Source: Nocardioides luteus
GTDB lineage: Bacteria > Actinomycetota > Actinomycetes > Propionibacteriales > Nocardioidaceae
Length of the DNA: 64,000 nt
Direction of reading: 5' to 3'
Assembly: GCF_014648595.1 (NCBI RefSeq)
Contig: NZ_BMRK01000007.1
Coordinates: forward strand, 62,001 to 126,000
Part shown: piece after piece, positions 27,891 through 37,252 of the stretch
How the letters are laid out: every line of letters begins with the position of its first letter
Numbering within the stretch: the first letter of the stretch is position 1
Translations under genes and position numbers: made by a program
Notes under the pieces: model-generated
Told to the model about the DNA's origin: nothing
The model's database searches: none
Seen by the model: the letters and a program-made list of their open reading frames with translations, nothing else

Positions 27891-29744
27891 ATGCCGACCC
27901 AGTCCGAGACCGATCTCGCATTTCTCGATGACATGCCAGCGAACTTCGCGCTCCACTTCCTCAACCGGGTCAAGGCGACCCCGGACAAGGAGGCTTTCCG
28001 CTACCCGGTGGTGGGCTCGACCACCCCGGAGGGCGGGGAGGAATGGAAGTCGCTGACCTGGAAGGAGGCCAGCGACCAGGCCAGCAAGCTCGCCGCGGGG
28101 CTGGTCTCCCTCGGCCTCGAGCTCGAGCAGCGGGTCGGCATCGCGTCGACCACGCGTTACGAGTGGATCATCGCCGACCTCGCCGTGATGCTCGCCGGCG
28201 GGGCCACCACGACGGTCTACCCGACGACCAACGTCGAGGACACCGCCTACATCCTCGGTGACGCCGAGTGCCGTTTCGTCTTCGCCGAGGACGACGGCCA
28301 GCTCGCCAAGATCGCCGAGCGCGCCGCCGAGCTGCCGGAGATCGTCAAGGTGATCACCTTCGACGGTACGTCCGACGGTGAGCGGGTCATCGGGCTCGAC
28401 GACCTGGCGGCGATCGGCGAGAAGTACCTGGCCGAGCACCCGGACCTGATCGAGGAGACCGCCGCCAAGATCACCGCCGACAACCTGGCGACGCTGGTCT
28501 ACACCTCGGGTACGACGGGCAAGCCGAAGGGCGTACGTCTGCTCCACCGTGCCTGGGTCTACGAGGGTGAGGCCATCCGCACCCAGGACGTCCTCGGCCC
28601 CGACGACCTGCAGTTCCTGTGGCTGCCGATGTCGCACGTGTTCGGCAAGGTGCTGCTCTCGGTGCAGATCGCCTGCGGGTTCCCGACCGCGATCGACGGC
28701 CGGATGGACAAGATCGTCGACAACCTCGGCATCGTGAAGCCGACCTTCATGGGCGCGGCCCCGCGCATCTTCGAGAAGGTCCACTCCAAGATCGTGATGA
28801 TGACCGAGGCCGACGGCGGCATCAAGAAGAAGCTCTTCGACGCCGCCTTCGCCAACGGCATCGCCCGTGACCGGCTGCTGCGCGAGGGCAAGTCGGTGCC
28901 GGCCTCCATCGCGCTCAAGCACGCCGTGCTCGACAAGCTGGTGCTGAGCAAGGTCCGTGACCGGTTCGGCGGCCGCGTACGTTTCTTCATCTCCGGCTCG
29001 GCCCCGCTCAACCGCGACATCGCCGAGTGGTTCCGCGCCGCGGGCATCCTGATCATGGAGGGCTACGGCTCGACCGAGAACGCCGCCGGTGCGGCGGTCG
29101 GCTCGATCAAGGAGAACAAGCTCGGCACGGTCGGCAAGGCCTTCCCGGGCAGCGAGGTCAAGATCGGCGAGAACGACGAGCTGCTGATCCGCGGCCCGCA
29201 CGTGATGCCCGGCTACCACAACCTCCCCGCCGAGACCGCGAAGGCGCTCGACGCGGAGGGCTGGTACCACACCGGTGACAAGGCCTCGATCGACGACGAG
29301 GGTTTCATCACCATCACCGGGCGCATCAAGGAGCTGTTCAAGACCTCGGGCGGAAAGTACGTCGCGCCGCCGGCGATCGAGTCGAAGTTCGCCGCGCTGT
29401 GCCCCTACTCCAGCCAGTTCCTGGTCTTCGGTGCCAACCGCAACTTCGTCACGGCGCTGATCACCCTCGACCCGGAGGCCATCACCGCCTGGGGCGCGGC
29501 CAACGGCCTGGAGGGGAAGTCCTACGAGGAGATCGTCACCTCGCCGCAGGTGCGCGAGCTGATCGGCGGCTACGTGGACGAGCTCAACGCGGGCCTCAAC
29601 CGCTGGGAGACCATCAAGAAGTGGGAGATCCTCGAGCACGACCTCACCGTCGAGCGCGGTGAGCTCACCCCGTCTCTGAAGGTCAAGCGCAACGTCGTGG
29701 AGAAGCGGGAGCAGGAGCGCATCGACGCGTTCTACACCAGCTGA
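27891..29744 (+). CDS. fadD: Long-chain fatty-acid-CoA ligase (FadD15-like, AMP-binding)
   Basis: The 617-residue ANL-superfamily enzyme activates fatty acids to acyl-AMP and then acyl-CoA. It has the P-loop YTSGTTGKPKG, the motif MEGYGSTENAAG with the A5 Tyr/Thr, YHTGDKASIDDEG (A7 Asp) and GRIKELFKTSGGKYVAP with the A10 Lys region. ATG 27891 has AGGAG at 27882-27886; the upstream part of the open frame is untranslated leader. The domain order and length fit the FadD15/FACL group. A CRP-like site in the promoter suggests carbon control. Its 3' end overlaps the convergent gene by 13 bases. Confidence 0.93.
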   Translation: MPTQSETDLAFLDDMPANFALHFLNRVKATPDKEAFRYPVVGSTTPEGGEEWKSLTWKEASDQASKLAAGLVSLGLELEQRVGIASTTRYEWIIADLAVMLAGGATTTVYPTTNVEDTAYILGDAECRFVFAEDDGQLAKIAERAAELPEIVKVITFDGTSDGERVIGLDDLAAIGEKYLAEHPDLIEETAAKITADNLATLVYTSGTTGKPKGVRLLHRAWVYEGEAIRTQDVLGPDDLQFLWLPMSHVFGKVLLSVQIACGFPTAIDGRMDKIVDNLGIVKPTFMGAAPRIFEKVHSKIVMMTEADGGIKKKLFDAAFANGIARDRLLREGKSVPASIALKHAVLDKLVLSKVRDRFGGRVRFFISGSAPLNRDIAEWFRAAGILIMEGYGSTENAAGAAVGSIKENKLGTVGKAFPGSEVKIGENDELLIRGPHVMPGYHNLPAETAKALDAEGWYHTGDKASIDDEGFITITGRIKELFKTSGGKYVAPPAIESKFAALCPYSSQFLVFGANRNFVTALITLDPEAITAWGAANGLEGKSYEEIVTSPQVRELIGGYVDELNAGLNRWETIKKWEILEHDLTVERGELTPSLKVKRNVVEKREQERIDAFYTS

Positions 29745-30673
29745 TCCCAACCTCGGCGCTCGCTCAGCCAGTCCAGACACACCTCGCCCTGCCACCGCTG
29801 CATCCTGCGGAGGTGGGGCGAGGTCGTCTTCACCGGCTGCTCTGCGGCGGCCAGGAAGTAGCCGGCGTAGAGCGCCAGCACCGAGTCGATGGCTTCCGGC
29901 GCGACGTCGGCGAGCAGGGGATGGGCGGCGAGGAACGCCTCCACGTCGAGCCCGTCACCGCGCGGCCCGACCAGCAGCAGGAGCGAGTCGATCCACCCGG
30001 CACCGAGCACCGGCCAGGTCCACTCGGTCAGCAGCACCTCGCCATCGGGCAGGATGAGGATGGTGTCGTCGCGTACGTCCAGGTGGAGCAGCGTCTCGCC
30101 GGCGGTGTGCTCCGCGAAACCCGCCGCGAGCTCGGCGGCACGATCGGAGTGCGGGTAGCCGGCGACCCGCCCCCACAGCTCCGGGTACGCAGCGTGCTCC
30201 TCGGCGAACGTCGCCCAGCCGATCCCCGGGGCCGGCGTCAGTGCCCGGGAAGCCTCGACCAGCCCCGCCGAGGCGATCTCGAGGTCAGCCGAGGTCCACG
30301 GCCGCAGCGGCTGCCGGCCCTCGACGTGCTCGAAGGCCAGGACGACCCACTCGCCGTCGTCGAACCACTTCAGCTTGGGGGCCGGGATCCAGCCGGCGAG
30401 CTTCTTCAGCTTCGCCGCCTCCTCCCGGTGGAGGGCGGCGGAGTCGCGCTGGGCCTTGGCGGAGGCCGCCTTCACGAAGTGCTGCGACCCGTCCTGGCAG
30501 GTCAGCACCGAGGCGAACCCCGGCGTGTAGCCACCCGCGTGCGACTCCGCCGAGACCACCGGCCCACCTCCGAGCCGCTTCTCGATCGAGGATCGCAGGA
30601 ACGGGGGCAGGTGGGGCCACTCCAGGCGACGGGCGGTCTGCCCGTGCGGGATGTTCGTCGGGATCGCACTCAC
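29732..30673 (-). CDS. Phosphotransferase (APH)-fold protein with degenerate active site
   Basis: The 313-residue protein has an aminoglycoside-phosphotransferase fold: an N-lobe strand with HFVKAASAK (ATP Lys), the hinge VVLAFEHVEGRQPLRPW and the catalytic-loop block HLDVRDDTIL. In active enzymes that loop is H-x-D-x-x-x-x-N and the next strand carries an Asp; here the Asn is Thr and the later Asp is Glu (LLTEWTWP). Activity is therefore doubtful. A better-conserved paralogue lies at 39464. I chose GTG 30673, which has AAGGA 8 bases upstream; GTG 30691 is possible. It is 42 bases after the WD40-like gene and probably ends that operon. Confidence 0.7.
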   Translation of the reverse strand: MSAIPTNIPHGQTARRLEWPHLPPFLRSSIEKRLGGGPVVSAESHAGGYTPGFASVLTCQDGSQHFVKAASAKAQRDSAALHREEAAKLKKLAGWIPAPKLKWFDDGEWVVLAFEHVEGRQPLRPWTSADLEIASAGLVEASRALTPAPGIGWATFAEEHAAYPELWGRVAGYPHSDRAAELAAGFAEHTAGETLLHLDVRDDTILILPDGEVLLTEWTWPVLGAGWIDSLLLLVGPRGDGLDVEAFLAAHPLLADVAPEAIDSVLALYAGYFLAAAEQPVKTTSPHLRRMQRWQGEVCLDWLSERRGWDQLV

Positions 30674-30715
30674 GACGCCATCCTTGTGCACGCCGCCAAG
30701 GAAGCGCCAGCGCGA

Positions 30716-31759
30716 CTAGCGGTCCAGCGGTGGCTGATCGAGCTCCGCGGCGGGCTTGCCGGTGGCGAGGTCCCAGGCAGCGACGCCTTCCGCTGCCGAT
30801 GCGGTGAAGACGGTCCTGCCGTCGGGGCTGAAGAGCACCTCGGACCGTGCCGGCACCGAACGCGTCACGTCGCGGTCTGCGCCCGAGCCGCCGAGGCCCT
30901 TGGGTGTCCACACCGACAGCATCGGCTGGGCGGTCACCACGGCCAGCGAGCTCGCGTCCGGTGAGAAGGCGACCGCGACGGCGCCGCCGCCGGGCAGGCT
31001 CTCGACGGCCTCGAACGACGTGGTGTTCCAGATGGTCGGGTAGCCCTCGGTGGTGGCGCCGGCCAGCCAGCGACCGTCGGAGCTCCAGGCCGGGCGGACG
31101 CCGCTGGCGGCAGAGATCTTGCCCGCCTCCTCGCCCGAGTCCGTCTCCAGGATCGTGACGCTGTCCCCGCCGGTGACCGCGACGAGCTCACCGTCGGGGC
31201 TGAACGAGATCGAACCGATGCCGCCCTCCAGGTCGGCGCTCGCGACCTCCTCGCCGTCCTCGACCGACCAGATGATCAGGTCGCCCTCGAGCCCCGCTGC
31301 GGCGACGAGCTCCCCGTCGGGGCTGAAGGCGATCGGCCCGACCGGGCTCGCATCGGTGACCTTCGGGTTCGGCAGCCCCTCGAGCCGCTGCACCTGCTCG
31401 CCGCCGTCGACCTCCACCAGCGCGACGTCGGAGCAGCCGACCTTCCGCGCCACCAGCGCGAGGTCGGCGCTGATCGCACCGTAGCCGTCCTTCGAGACCG
31501 TCTCGTACGCCCCGCCGGCCCTGTCCCAACGGCACATCCCCTCCGAGCAGCTGGCCACGACGTACTTCCCGTCGGGGTCCGTGACGACGGACCGGGCGTC
31601 GAGCCGCGTCGGCTCGATCGCCGCGGCGAGGCTGAACGAGCCGCCGGCTGCGGAGATGTCGCAGCCGTCCTTGTCGCGGTCGCCCGCGCACCCGGCCAGG
31701 AGCGCCGCGGCGAGCACGCCGATGAGCGGCGCGCTGAGGAGGCGGGTTCGGGGTCTCAT
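30716..31759 (-). CDS. WD40/beta-propeller lipoprotein
   Basis: The 347-residue product starts at 31759 (MRPRTRLLSAPLIG...) with a lipoprotein signal ending LLAGC. The mature part has five or more WD-like repeats of the form FSPDGELVA...W, for example FSPDGELVAAAGLEGDLIIW and FSPDGRTVFTASAAEGVAAW, predicting a beta-propeller on the outer face. Upstream and in frame lies a 57-codon fragment copied from the neighbouring effector gene, so a fused 417-residue product is possible, but that would bury the signal peptide. It is the fourth gene of the type VII-like cassette. Role unknown; protein binding is likely. Confidence 0.75.
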   Translation of the reverse strand: MRPRTRLLSAPLIGVLAAALLAGCAGDRDKDGCDISAAGGSFSLAAAIEPTRLDARSVVTDPDGKYVVASCSEGMCRWDRAGGAYETVSKDGYGAISADLALVARKVGCSDVALVEVDGGEQVQRLEGLPNPKVTDASPVGPIAFSPDGELVAAAGLEGDLIIWSVEDGEEVASADLEGGIGSISFSPDGELVAVTGGDSVTILETDSGEEAGKISAASGVRPAWSSDGRWLAGATTEGYPTIWNTTSFEAVESLPGGGAVAVAFSPDASSLAVVTAQPMLSVWTPKGLGGSGADRDVTRSVPARSEVLFSPDGRTVFTASAAEGVAAWDLATGKPAAELDQPPLDR

Positions 31760-31798
31760 CGAGACGGGATACGCCGGACCCGCCGCGGACGTTGCGCG

Positions 31799-31969
31799 AC
31801 GCGTCCGCGCAGCGTCGGCGGCGAGGCCCTGCCAGGACGCGGGTACGCCGCCGGCCTCCAGGGCGTCGCGGCTGGACTCGAGCGTGCGCAGGTCCGCTTT
31901 CAGCCCGTCGCCGGCTGCCCCCGGCGGGGCCGCCTTCCGGGTCTTGACCTGGCCGAAGGTGAGCGCCAT
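31799..31969 (-). pseudogene. Truncated duplicate of the effector gene's 5' end
   Basis: Codons 1-57 read MALTFGQVKTRKAAP... and match the first 57 residues of the effector gene at 33518 in 48 of 57 positions by my alignment; the DNA is also visibly similar. The fragment keeps the same start context (its ATG overlaps the stop of the gene before it as TGATG) but has no own stop and runs into the lipoprotein frame. It is most likely the remnant of a tandem duplication, although a functional fusion cannot be excluded. Confidence 0.65.
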
Positions 31970-32466
31970 CAGACCAGGGCGGTCGCGTCGAAGTGGGCGA
32001 GGGTGCCGTCGGTGCAGACGTGTCGGTCGATGCGCTTTCCGCCGGTCTCGATGAGCTCCTGCCGGTCTGAGGTCTTCTTCAGCGCGCGGAGCAGGTCGTA
32101 CTCGTCGTTGACCCGCAGCACCGTCCAGGGGTGCTCCTCGGTGCCGTCGCCGCTGTCACGGATGCTGCGCAGCGCGGCGCTCGCGACCTGGCGCTCACGG
32201 GCGGCGGAGCGCTCCTCGCCGGTGCGCTCCAGCGCGGTCGCCAGCCGCAGGTGGGCCGACGGGCTGAAGATCGCGCCGGGCATCAGCGCTCGCAGCGCGG
32301 CCGCGGCCTCGGCGTACGAGCCGTCGGTGAGAAACGTGTCGACCGCCTCGAGGTCGAGATCGACGCTGAAGTTCTCGGAGTTCCGCACCGCGCGGCGCAG
32401 CGGTCCCAGCGTCTCGGGGCCGGGGTCGTCGAGGTAGGCGGTGACGAGGTCGGCGTACGTCGTCAT
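31969..32466 (-). CDS. Hypothetical protein, possible immunity partner
   Basis: The 165-residue soluble, acidic, largely helical protein has TPR-like stretches (YAEAAAALRALMPGAIF, LRLATALERTGEE). It ends in a conserved-looking tail, EYDLLRALKKTSDRQELIETGG.. then RHVCTDGTLAHFD. I do not recognise the family. Its ATG overlaps the stop of the HExxH effector gene (ATGA at 32466-32463), so it is made together with the effector. This is the usual place for an immunity protein, which is inference from position only. Confidence 0.65.
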   Translation of the reverse strand: MTTYADLVTAYLDDPGPETLGPLRRAVRNSENFSVDLDLEAVDTFLTDGSYAEAAAALRALMPGAIFSPSAHLRLATALERTGEERSAARERQVASAALRSIRDSGDGTEEHPWTVLRVNDEYDLLRALKKTSDRQELIETGGKRIDRHVCTDGTLAHFDATALV

Positions 32467-33518
32467 TTCGACTCCTTCAGGAGACGGTCGAGCTCATCGG
32501 CGGTCAGGGTGTCGAGGTAGTCGCGACCGGACCTGCGAGCGTCGGCCTCGACGGGCTGGTTGTAGTACTCCTCGAACGTGGCGCCGTTCTCGGTGCTCTG
32601 GTAGTCCTCGAAGTTGTCTTCCCACTCCTCGGCCTGCTCCTCGGTGATGCCGTCCTCCTCGTGCATGTCGAAGGGGTCGTCCTGCCATGGGAAGTGCCAG
32701 TCGTTCATGTCGTCGACCGCCTCGTGCTGCCGGGCGTGGCGCATCTCGTGGGCGACGGTGTGGAGGACGTCGGGATCCTCGAGGCGGTTCGGGTTGAGGT
32801 GGACGGTGTGGTCGCCCTCGTGCCACGAGCCGTTGGTGTTGCCCGTCTCGTCCCAGACGATGTCCTCGACCTCGACGCCATACTCCTCGGCGAGCTCCTC
32901 GATCTTCTGGTCGATGATCGCCCGCTTCTCCTGGTCGGTGAGCTGGGCCCACCGCTCGGCGACCTCGGGGGAGGCCATGCCACGCTGCTCGCGGGTGTCG
33001 TCGAGACCCTGATCGGTGCCGGCCGGGATGGCGTCGATGAGGATCATGTCGACGCGCTCGGCCTTGGCGAGGGCGTCGGTGATGTCATCGGCGATCGACT
33101 GCGCGGTGAGGCGGCGGCTCTCGCCCCACTCCTCGGCCTCGATGCGGTGGCGGAAGGTCGGCGGGGTCGCGGTGCTGGTCACCGAGCCGTCGTCGCCGAC
33201 GGCGAACTCCTGGGTCTTGGCCCGGTCGAGGATGCCTTGGACCATCCGCTCGATGGCCTCGACCTCGGTCTCGGCGGTGTAGAGCGCGTTCTTCATCCGC
33301 TGCTTGTCGGAGATGTGGTCCCCCAGCTTCACGACCAGGGACATGCAGCGAACGCGGGCGGCGTCGGCGGCGAGGCCCTGCCACGACTTCGGTACGCCAC
33401 CGGCCTGCAGGTCGTCGCGGCTCGACTCGAGCTTGCGCAGGTCGGCCTTGAGCCCGTCGCCGGCAGCACCCAGCGGCGCTGCCTTCCAGGTCTTGAGCTG
33501 GCCGAAGGTGGCCGCCAT
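32463..33518 (-). CDS. WXG/LXG-type protein with HExxH metallopeptidase motif
   Basis: The 351-residue protein has a helical N-terminus (FGQLKTWKAAPLGAAGDGLKADL ... SWQGLAADAARVR) like the helical hairpins of type VII secretion substrates; SWQG may be the W-x-G turn. The C-terminal part has VLHTVAHEMRHARQHE with HEMRH at 257-261 (zincin motif), then an acidic region and NQPVEADARR, whose Glu is a good third zinc ligand. It may be a secreted metallopeptidase or toxin. Its ATG overlaps the WXG-like partner's stop (TGATG), and its stop overlaps the next gene. Confidence 0.7.
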   Translation of the reverse strand: MAATFGQLKTWKAAPLGAAGDGLKADLRKLESSRDDLQAGGVPKSWQGLAADAARVRCMSLVVKLGDHISDKQRMKNALYTAETEVEAIERMVQGILDRAKTQEFAVGDDGSVTSTATPPTFRHRIEAEEWGESRRLTAQSIADDITDALAKAERVDMILIDAIPAGTDQGLDDTREQRGMASPEVAERWAQLTDQEKRAIIDQKIEELAEEYGVEVEDIVWDETGNTNGSWHEGDHTVHLNPNRLEDPDVLHTVAHEMRHARQHEAVDDMNDWHFPWQDDPFDMHEEDGITEEQAEEWEDNFEDYQSTENGATFEEYYNQPVEADARRSGRDYLDTLTADELDRLLKESK

Positions 33519-33820
33519 CAGCTGGGGCCCATGACACGGCGGCCGGCCGCGCCGGCTCCGGCGTCGGTGGTCTGGAAGTCGTGGAGCGCCTTCTCCATCT
33601 CCGAGGCGAGATCCTGCGCATCGTCGGCGGCGTCGTCGGTCTCGGACTCCCATCTCGTGCCCAGGTCTGAGAGGTATCCGACCGACTCCGCGCCGGGGAT
33701 CGCTCCGCCCGCCTTGCTCAGGTGGCCCGCCGAGTCGGCCTTGCGGATGTCGCGCTCGGCATCCTCGGCGATCGTGATCGAAGTCTTCATGTCCTTGGGG
33801 ACGACATGGATCTCGCTCAT
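33518..33820 (-). CDS. WXG100-like small protein
   Basis: The 100-residue protein is helical and acidic, with a central WES turn (LGTRWESETDDAADDAQDLASEMEKALHDF) in the place of the WXG motif. The size and pattern fit a small ESAT-6-like partner that escorts a larger substrate. The start at 33820 has AGGAGG about 12 bases upstream. It opens the minus-strand cassette. No ESX ATPase or membrane component is in the window, so the secretion machine would be encoded elsewhere. Confidence 0.65.
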   Translation of the reverse strand: MSEIHVVPKDMKTSITIAEDAERDIRKADSAGHLSKAGGAIPGAESVGYLSDLGTRWESETDDAADDAQDLASEMEKALHDFQTTDAGAGAAGRRVMGPS

Positions 33821-34013
33821 GGTCTGGGTGGTCCTCCTGAGCCCGGGACGGGAGACGGTCAGGCGGGACAATAACGTAGTTCGCGACGCCCCGGCGATGC
33901 ATATGAGCGGGGCTCGGAGACGCCGATCCAGCGCGTCGCGTCAACCGATTTACACGCTCGGATGTCGAGGCCGTCGCACGCTACCTGGGATACGGGTGGC
34001 AGTATCTGCGGTG

Positions 34014-34961
34014 ATGTGGCCGAGCAGGAAGACGTACGCCGCGGCGCTGCTGCTTCTCGCGGCGCCGGCGCTCTTCGGCTGCGCCGGTGAGCCCGAGTCG
34101 CCCGGTTCTTCAGGCTCGACGTCGCCCTCGGCCCGCGCCTCGACCGAGGCGGAAGCGGGCGAGAGCGGTGCGGCCAGCGCCCCGCCGCGACCGCAGGAGT
34201 CGCTGGAGGTGCCGTCGCTGCCGCCGGCCAAGGACCGCGGGATCGTCGAGGGCGGCGACATGAGCTGGCCACAGTGTCCCAAGGGGATGGGCATCAAGGA
34301 GCGGCGCACCCTCGGTCTGCCGAGGCCGCTCGACTCCGCGGAGTTCGTGATCATCGGGCTCAGCAACGGTCCGGCCTTCCGTCCCAACCCGTGCCTGGCC
34401 TCGCAGGCCGAGTGGGCCCGCGAGCGGAAGGTGATGACCTCGGCGTACGCCATCGTCTCGTTCCCCGAGCGGGCCGACCTGCGCGAGCACGGCGACGAGG
34501 GCCCCGGCGACCCGGACACCCGGATCGGCAGGCTGACCAACGTCGGCTACCAGCAGGCGAGATGGAACCTCGAGCAGATGGAGAGCGCCGGGCTGGAGTC
34601 CCCCTCGGTCTGGATCGACGTCGAGCCGGTCGCGGTCTGGGAGTGGTCCGACGACATCGCGGCCAACCAGGCGGTCGTGAAGGGCGTGGTGGCCGGCTAC
34701 CGTGACGCCGGCAAGCGGGTCGGGGTCTACTCGATCGGCGGGCTGTGGACCCCGATCGTCGGCGACCTGAAGCTGCAGTTGCCCGAATGGCGTCCGGCGG
34801 GGGAGACCTCGCGCGCCGCGGCGCTGGAGCGCTGCGGCGGGGAGTGGATGTTCCAGGGCGGTGCTGCGGTGATCGTCCAGTGGCTCGAGGACGACCGCGA
34901 CCGCAACGTGACCTGCCCCGGTGAGTCGGTGCAGCTGCCGCTTTGGTTCCATCAGTACTGA
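34014..34961 (+). CDS. Lipoprotein with GH25-like (DUF1906-type) domain
   Basis: The 315-residue precursor (ATG 34014) has a lipoprotein signal ending ALFGC, a Ser/Ala/Pro-rich spacer to about residue 75, and then a barrel-like domain. The domain starts [10 protein letters not shown] and has VIIGLSNG, then SVWIDVEPV, and [10 protein letters not shown], which resembles the glycoside-hydrolase-25-like fold with a D-x-E pair. Such proteins bind or cut peptidoglycan, but activity here is unproven. TATCTG at 34003-34008 is a possible -10 that would make the mRNA nearly leaderless. lepA follows after 22 bases. Confidence 0.75.
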   Translation: MWPSRKTYAAALLLLAAPALFGCAGEPESPGSSGSTSPSARASTEAEAGESGAASAPPRPQESLEVPSLPPAKDRGIVEGGDMSWPQCPKGMGIKERRTLGLPRPLDSAEFVIIGLSNGPAFRPNPCLASQAEWARERKVMTSAYAIVSFPERADLREHGDEGPGDPDTRIGRLTNVGYQQARWNLEQMESAGLESPSVWIDVEPVAVWEWSDDIAANQAVVKGVVAGYRDAGKRVGVYSIGGLWTPIVGDLKLQLPEWRPAGETSRAAALERCGGEWMFQGGAAVIVQWLEDDRDRNVTCPGESVQLPLWFHQY

Positions 34962-34983
34962 GCGTGGGAGGATGACCCACATC

Positions 34984-36834
34984 ATGAGTGCTGCCCCGAA
35001 GCCCGGCTCCACGCCCCCGGCCATCATTCGCAACTTCTGCATCATCGCCCACATCGACCACGGCAAGTCGACGTTGGCCGACCGGATGCTGCAGCTGACC
35101 GGCGTGGTCGACGAGCGAGCCGCTCGCGCGCAGTACCTCGACCGCATGGACATCGAGCGCGAGCGCGGGATCACCATCAAGTCCCAGGCCGTGCGGATGC
35201 CGTGGACGGCCACCTCGGGGGAGAACGAGGGCGAGACGTTCGTCCTCAACATGATCGACACCCCCGGTCACGTCGACTTCACCTACGAGGTCTCCCGCTC
35301 CCTGCAGGCCTGCGAGGCGGCGATCCTGCTCGTCGACGCGGCCCAGGGCATCGAGGCGCAGACCCTCGCCAACCTCTACCTGGCGATGGGCGCCGACCTC
35401 CACATCATCCCGGTGCTCAACAAGATCGACCTGCCCTCGGCCAACCCGGAGAAGTACGCCCTGGAGCTCGCCAACCTCGTCGGCTGCGAGCCCGAGGAGG
35501 TGCTCCAGGTCTCGGCGAAGACCGGGCTCGGCGTCGAGGACCTGCTCAACGAGATCGTGGCGCAGACCCCGCCCCCGGAGGGCGACGCGGACGCGCCCGC
35601 ACGGGCACTGATCTTCGACTCGGTCTACGACACCTACCGCGGTGTCGTGACGTACGTCCGGGTCTTCGACGGCTCGCTGAAGCACCGCGACAAGATCAAG
35701 ATGATGTCGACCGGCGCCGTCCACGAGATGCTCGAGCTCGGCGTGATCTCGCCCGAGCCGGTCAAGGCCGACCACATCGGCGTGGGCGAGACCGGCTACC
35801 TGATCACGGGCGTGAAGGACGTACGCCAGTCGCGCGTCGGTGACACCGTCACCACCAACGCCCAGCCCGCCGAGGAGATGCTCGGCGGCTACGAGCACCC
35901 CAACCCGATGGTCTTCGCCGGGCTCTACCCGATCGACGGCGACCAGTACCCCGACCTGCGCGAGGCGCTCGACAAGCTGCAGCTCAACGACGCTGCGCTG
36001 ACCTACGAGCCGGAGACCTCCGGCGCGCTCGGGTTCGGCTTCCGCTGCGGCTTCCTCGGCCTGCTCCACATGGAGATCACCCGCGACCGCCTCGAGCGCG
36101 AGTTCAACCTCGACCTCATCTCGACCGCCCCCAACGTGGTCTACGACGTGGTCATGGAGGACGGCACCGAGCACATCGTGACCAACCCCTCGGAGTTCCC
36201 CGAGGGCAAGATCAACGAGGTCCGCGAGCCCGTCGTCAAGGCGACGATCCTGGCGCCCTCGGACTTCATCGGCACCATCATGGAGCTGTGCCAGGCCAAG
36301 CGCGGCACCCTGCAGGGCATGGACTACCTCTCGGAAGACCGCGTCGAGATGCGCTACGTCCTGCCGATGGGCGAGATCGCCTTCGACTTCTTCGACCAGC
36401 TCAAGTCGAAGACCAAGGGTTACGCCTCGCTCAACTACGAGTTCTCCGGCGACCAGGCCGCCGACCTGGTCAAGGTCGACATCCTCCTCCAGGGCGAGCC
36501 CGTCGACGCCTTCTCCGCCATCGTCCACCGCGACGCGGCCTACAGCTACGGCGTGATGATGGCCGGCAAGCTCAAGGAGCTCATCCCGCGGCAGCAGTTC
36601 GAGGTGCCCATCCAGGCCGCCATCGGCGCCCGCGTCATCGCCCGAGAAAACATCCGCGCCATCCGCAAGGACGTCCTCGCCAAGTGCTACGGCGGCGACA
36701 TCTCGCGTAAGCGCAAGCTGCTCGAGAAGCAGAAGGAAGGCAAGAAGCGGATGAAGATGGTCGGCCGCGTCGAGGTGCCCCAGGAGGCCTTCGTCGCTGC
36801 GCTCTCCACTACGCAGGCTTCTGACAAGAAGTAG
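34984..36834 (+). CDS. lepA: Elongation factor 4 (LepA)
   Basis: The 616-residue translational GTPase acts on stalled or over-translocated ribosomes. G1 is AHIDHGKST (22-30), G3 is DTPGHVDF, G4 is NKIDLPSA, and the C-terminal LepA-specific domain ends [13 protein letters not shown]. Two starts are possible: ATG 34972 directly touches GGGAGG, which is too close, whereas ATG 34984 lies 12 bases from it; I prefer 34984. Actinobacterial order places hemW and hrcA further downstream, but here 20 kb of accessory genes intervenes. Confidence 0.97.
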   Translation: MSAAPKPGSTPPAIIRNFCIIAHIDHGKSTLADRMLQLTGVVDERAARAQYLDRMDIERERGITIKSQAVRMPWTATSGENEGETFVLNMIDTPGHVDFTYEVSRSLQACEAAILLVDAAQGIEAQTLANLYLAMGADLHIIPVLNKIDLPSANPEKYALELANLVGCEPEEVLQVSAKTGLGVEDLLNEIVAQTPPPEGDADAPARALIFDSVYDTYRGVVTYVRVFDGSLKHRDKIKMMSTGAVHEMLELGVISPEPVKADHIGVGETGYLITGVKDVRQSRVGDTVTTNAQPAEEMLGGYEHPNPMVFAGLYPIDGDQYPDLREALDKLQLNDAALTYEPETSGALGFGFRCGFLGLLHMEITRDRLEREFNLDLISTAPNVVYDVVMEDGTEHIVTNPSEFPEGKINEVREPVVKATILAPSDFIGTIMELCQAKRGTLQGMDYLSEDRVEMRYVLPMGEIAFDFFDQLKSKTKGYASLNYEFSGDQAADLVKVDILLQGEPVDAFSAIVHRDAAYSYGVMMAGKLKELIPRQQFEVPIQAAIGARVIARENIRAIRKDVLAKCYGGDISRKRKLLEKQKEGKKRMKMVGRVEVPQEAFVAALSTTQASDKK

Positions 36835-36847
36835 GTCTGTCTGCCCC

Positions 36848-36900
36848 GGTGGTCGAGCTTGTCGAGACCTGAGTCTCCGGTGGTCGAGCTTGTCGAGACC
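36848..36900 (+). repeat. GTCGAG dispersed repeat, two copies after lepA
   Basis: Copies at 36848-36869 and 36879-36900 are identical over 22 bases (core GGTCGAGCTTGTCGAGACC) and are separated by 9 bases. Confidence 0.9.
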
Positions 36901-36973
36901 ACCCTGCGTGCGGACATCGGTCGACGACTGTGTTTTTCGTTCCCAGGTTCGCCGCCGACCCGATCTCTGAGTG

Positions 36974-37064
36974 TTTCTCGATCACGCGCCGCGTCAAGGA
37001 CGCCCTTCGGGCGCCGGCTTCGCCGGCCGCTTCGCGGTCCTTGACCCGGCACCTGATCGAGAAA
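36974..37064. repeat. Long inverted repeat
   Basis: TTTCTCGATCA at the left pairs with TGATCGAGAAA at the right. Inside, GTCAAGGAC pairs with GTCCTTGAC, and a GC-rich centre repeats ggcttcgccggcc-like words. The 91-base structure could be a cruciform or an RNA terminator for lepA. Confidence 0.75.
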
Positions 37065-37252
37065 GATTTCCGCCAATATCGGGGCGGCGGCGAGGGGTGT
37101 GGCGCGGGCTCATGAGTCTTCGACAGAGTCGACGTCGAGTCGGGGCAGGGACCGCGCGCCACCGCTGGTCGAGCCGCCGGAGCCCCTGGGCGAAGGCGTG
37201 TCGAGACCAACACAATCCGCTCCGTGGACGATCGCCCTGAACCCCGGACACC

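Noticed and set aside
28043-29460. Numerous long frames on both strands overlapping fadD, katG, leuS and similar genes
   Set aside because: They follow the third-position GC of the real genes and show no protein family features.
32661-34013. Long open + strand frame joined to the GH25-like lipoprotein
   Set aside because: It is antisense to the type VII-like cassette genes and reads like a high-GC shadow; the real signal peptide starts at 34014.
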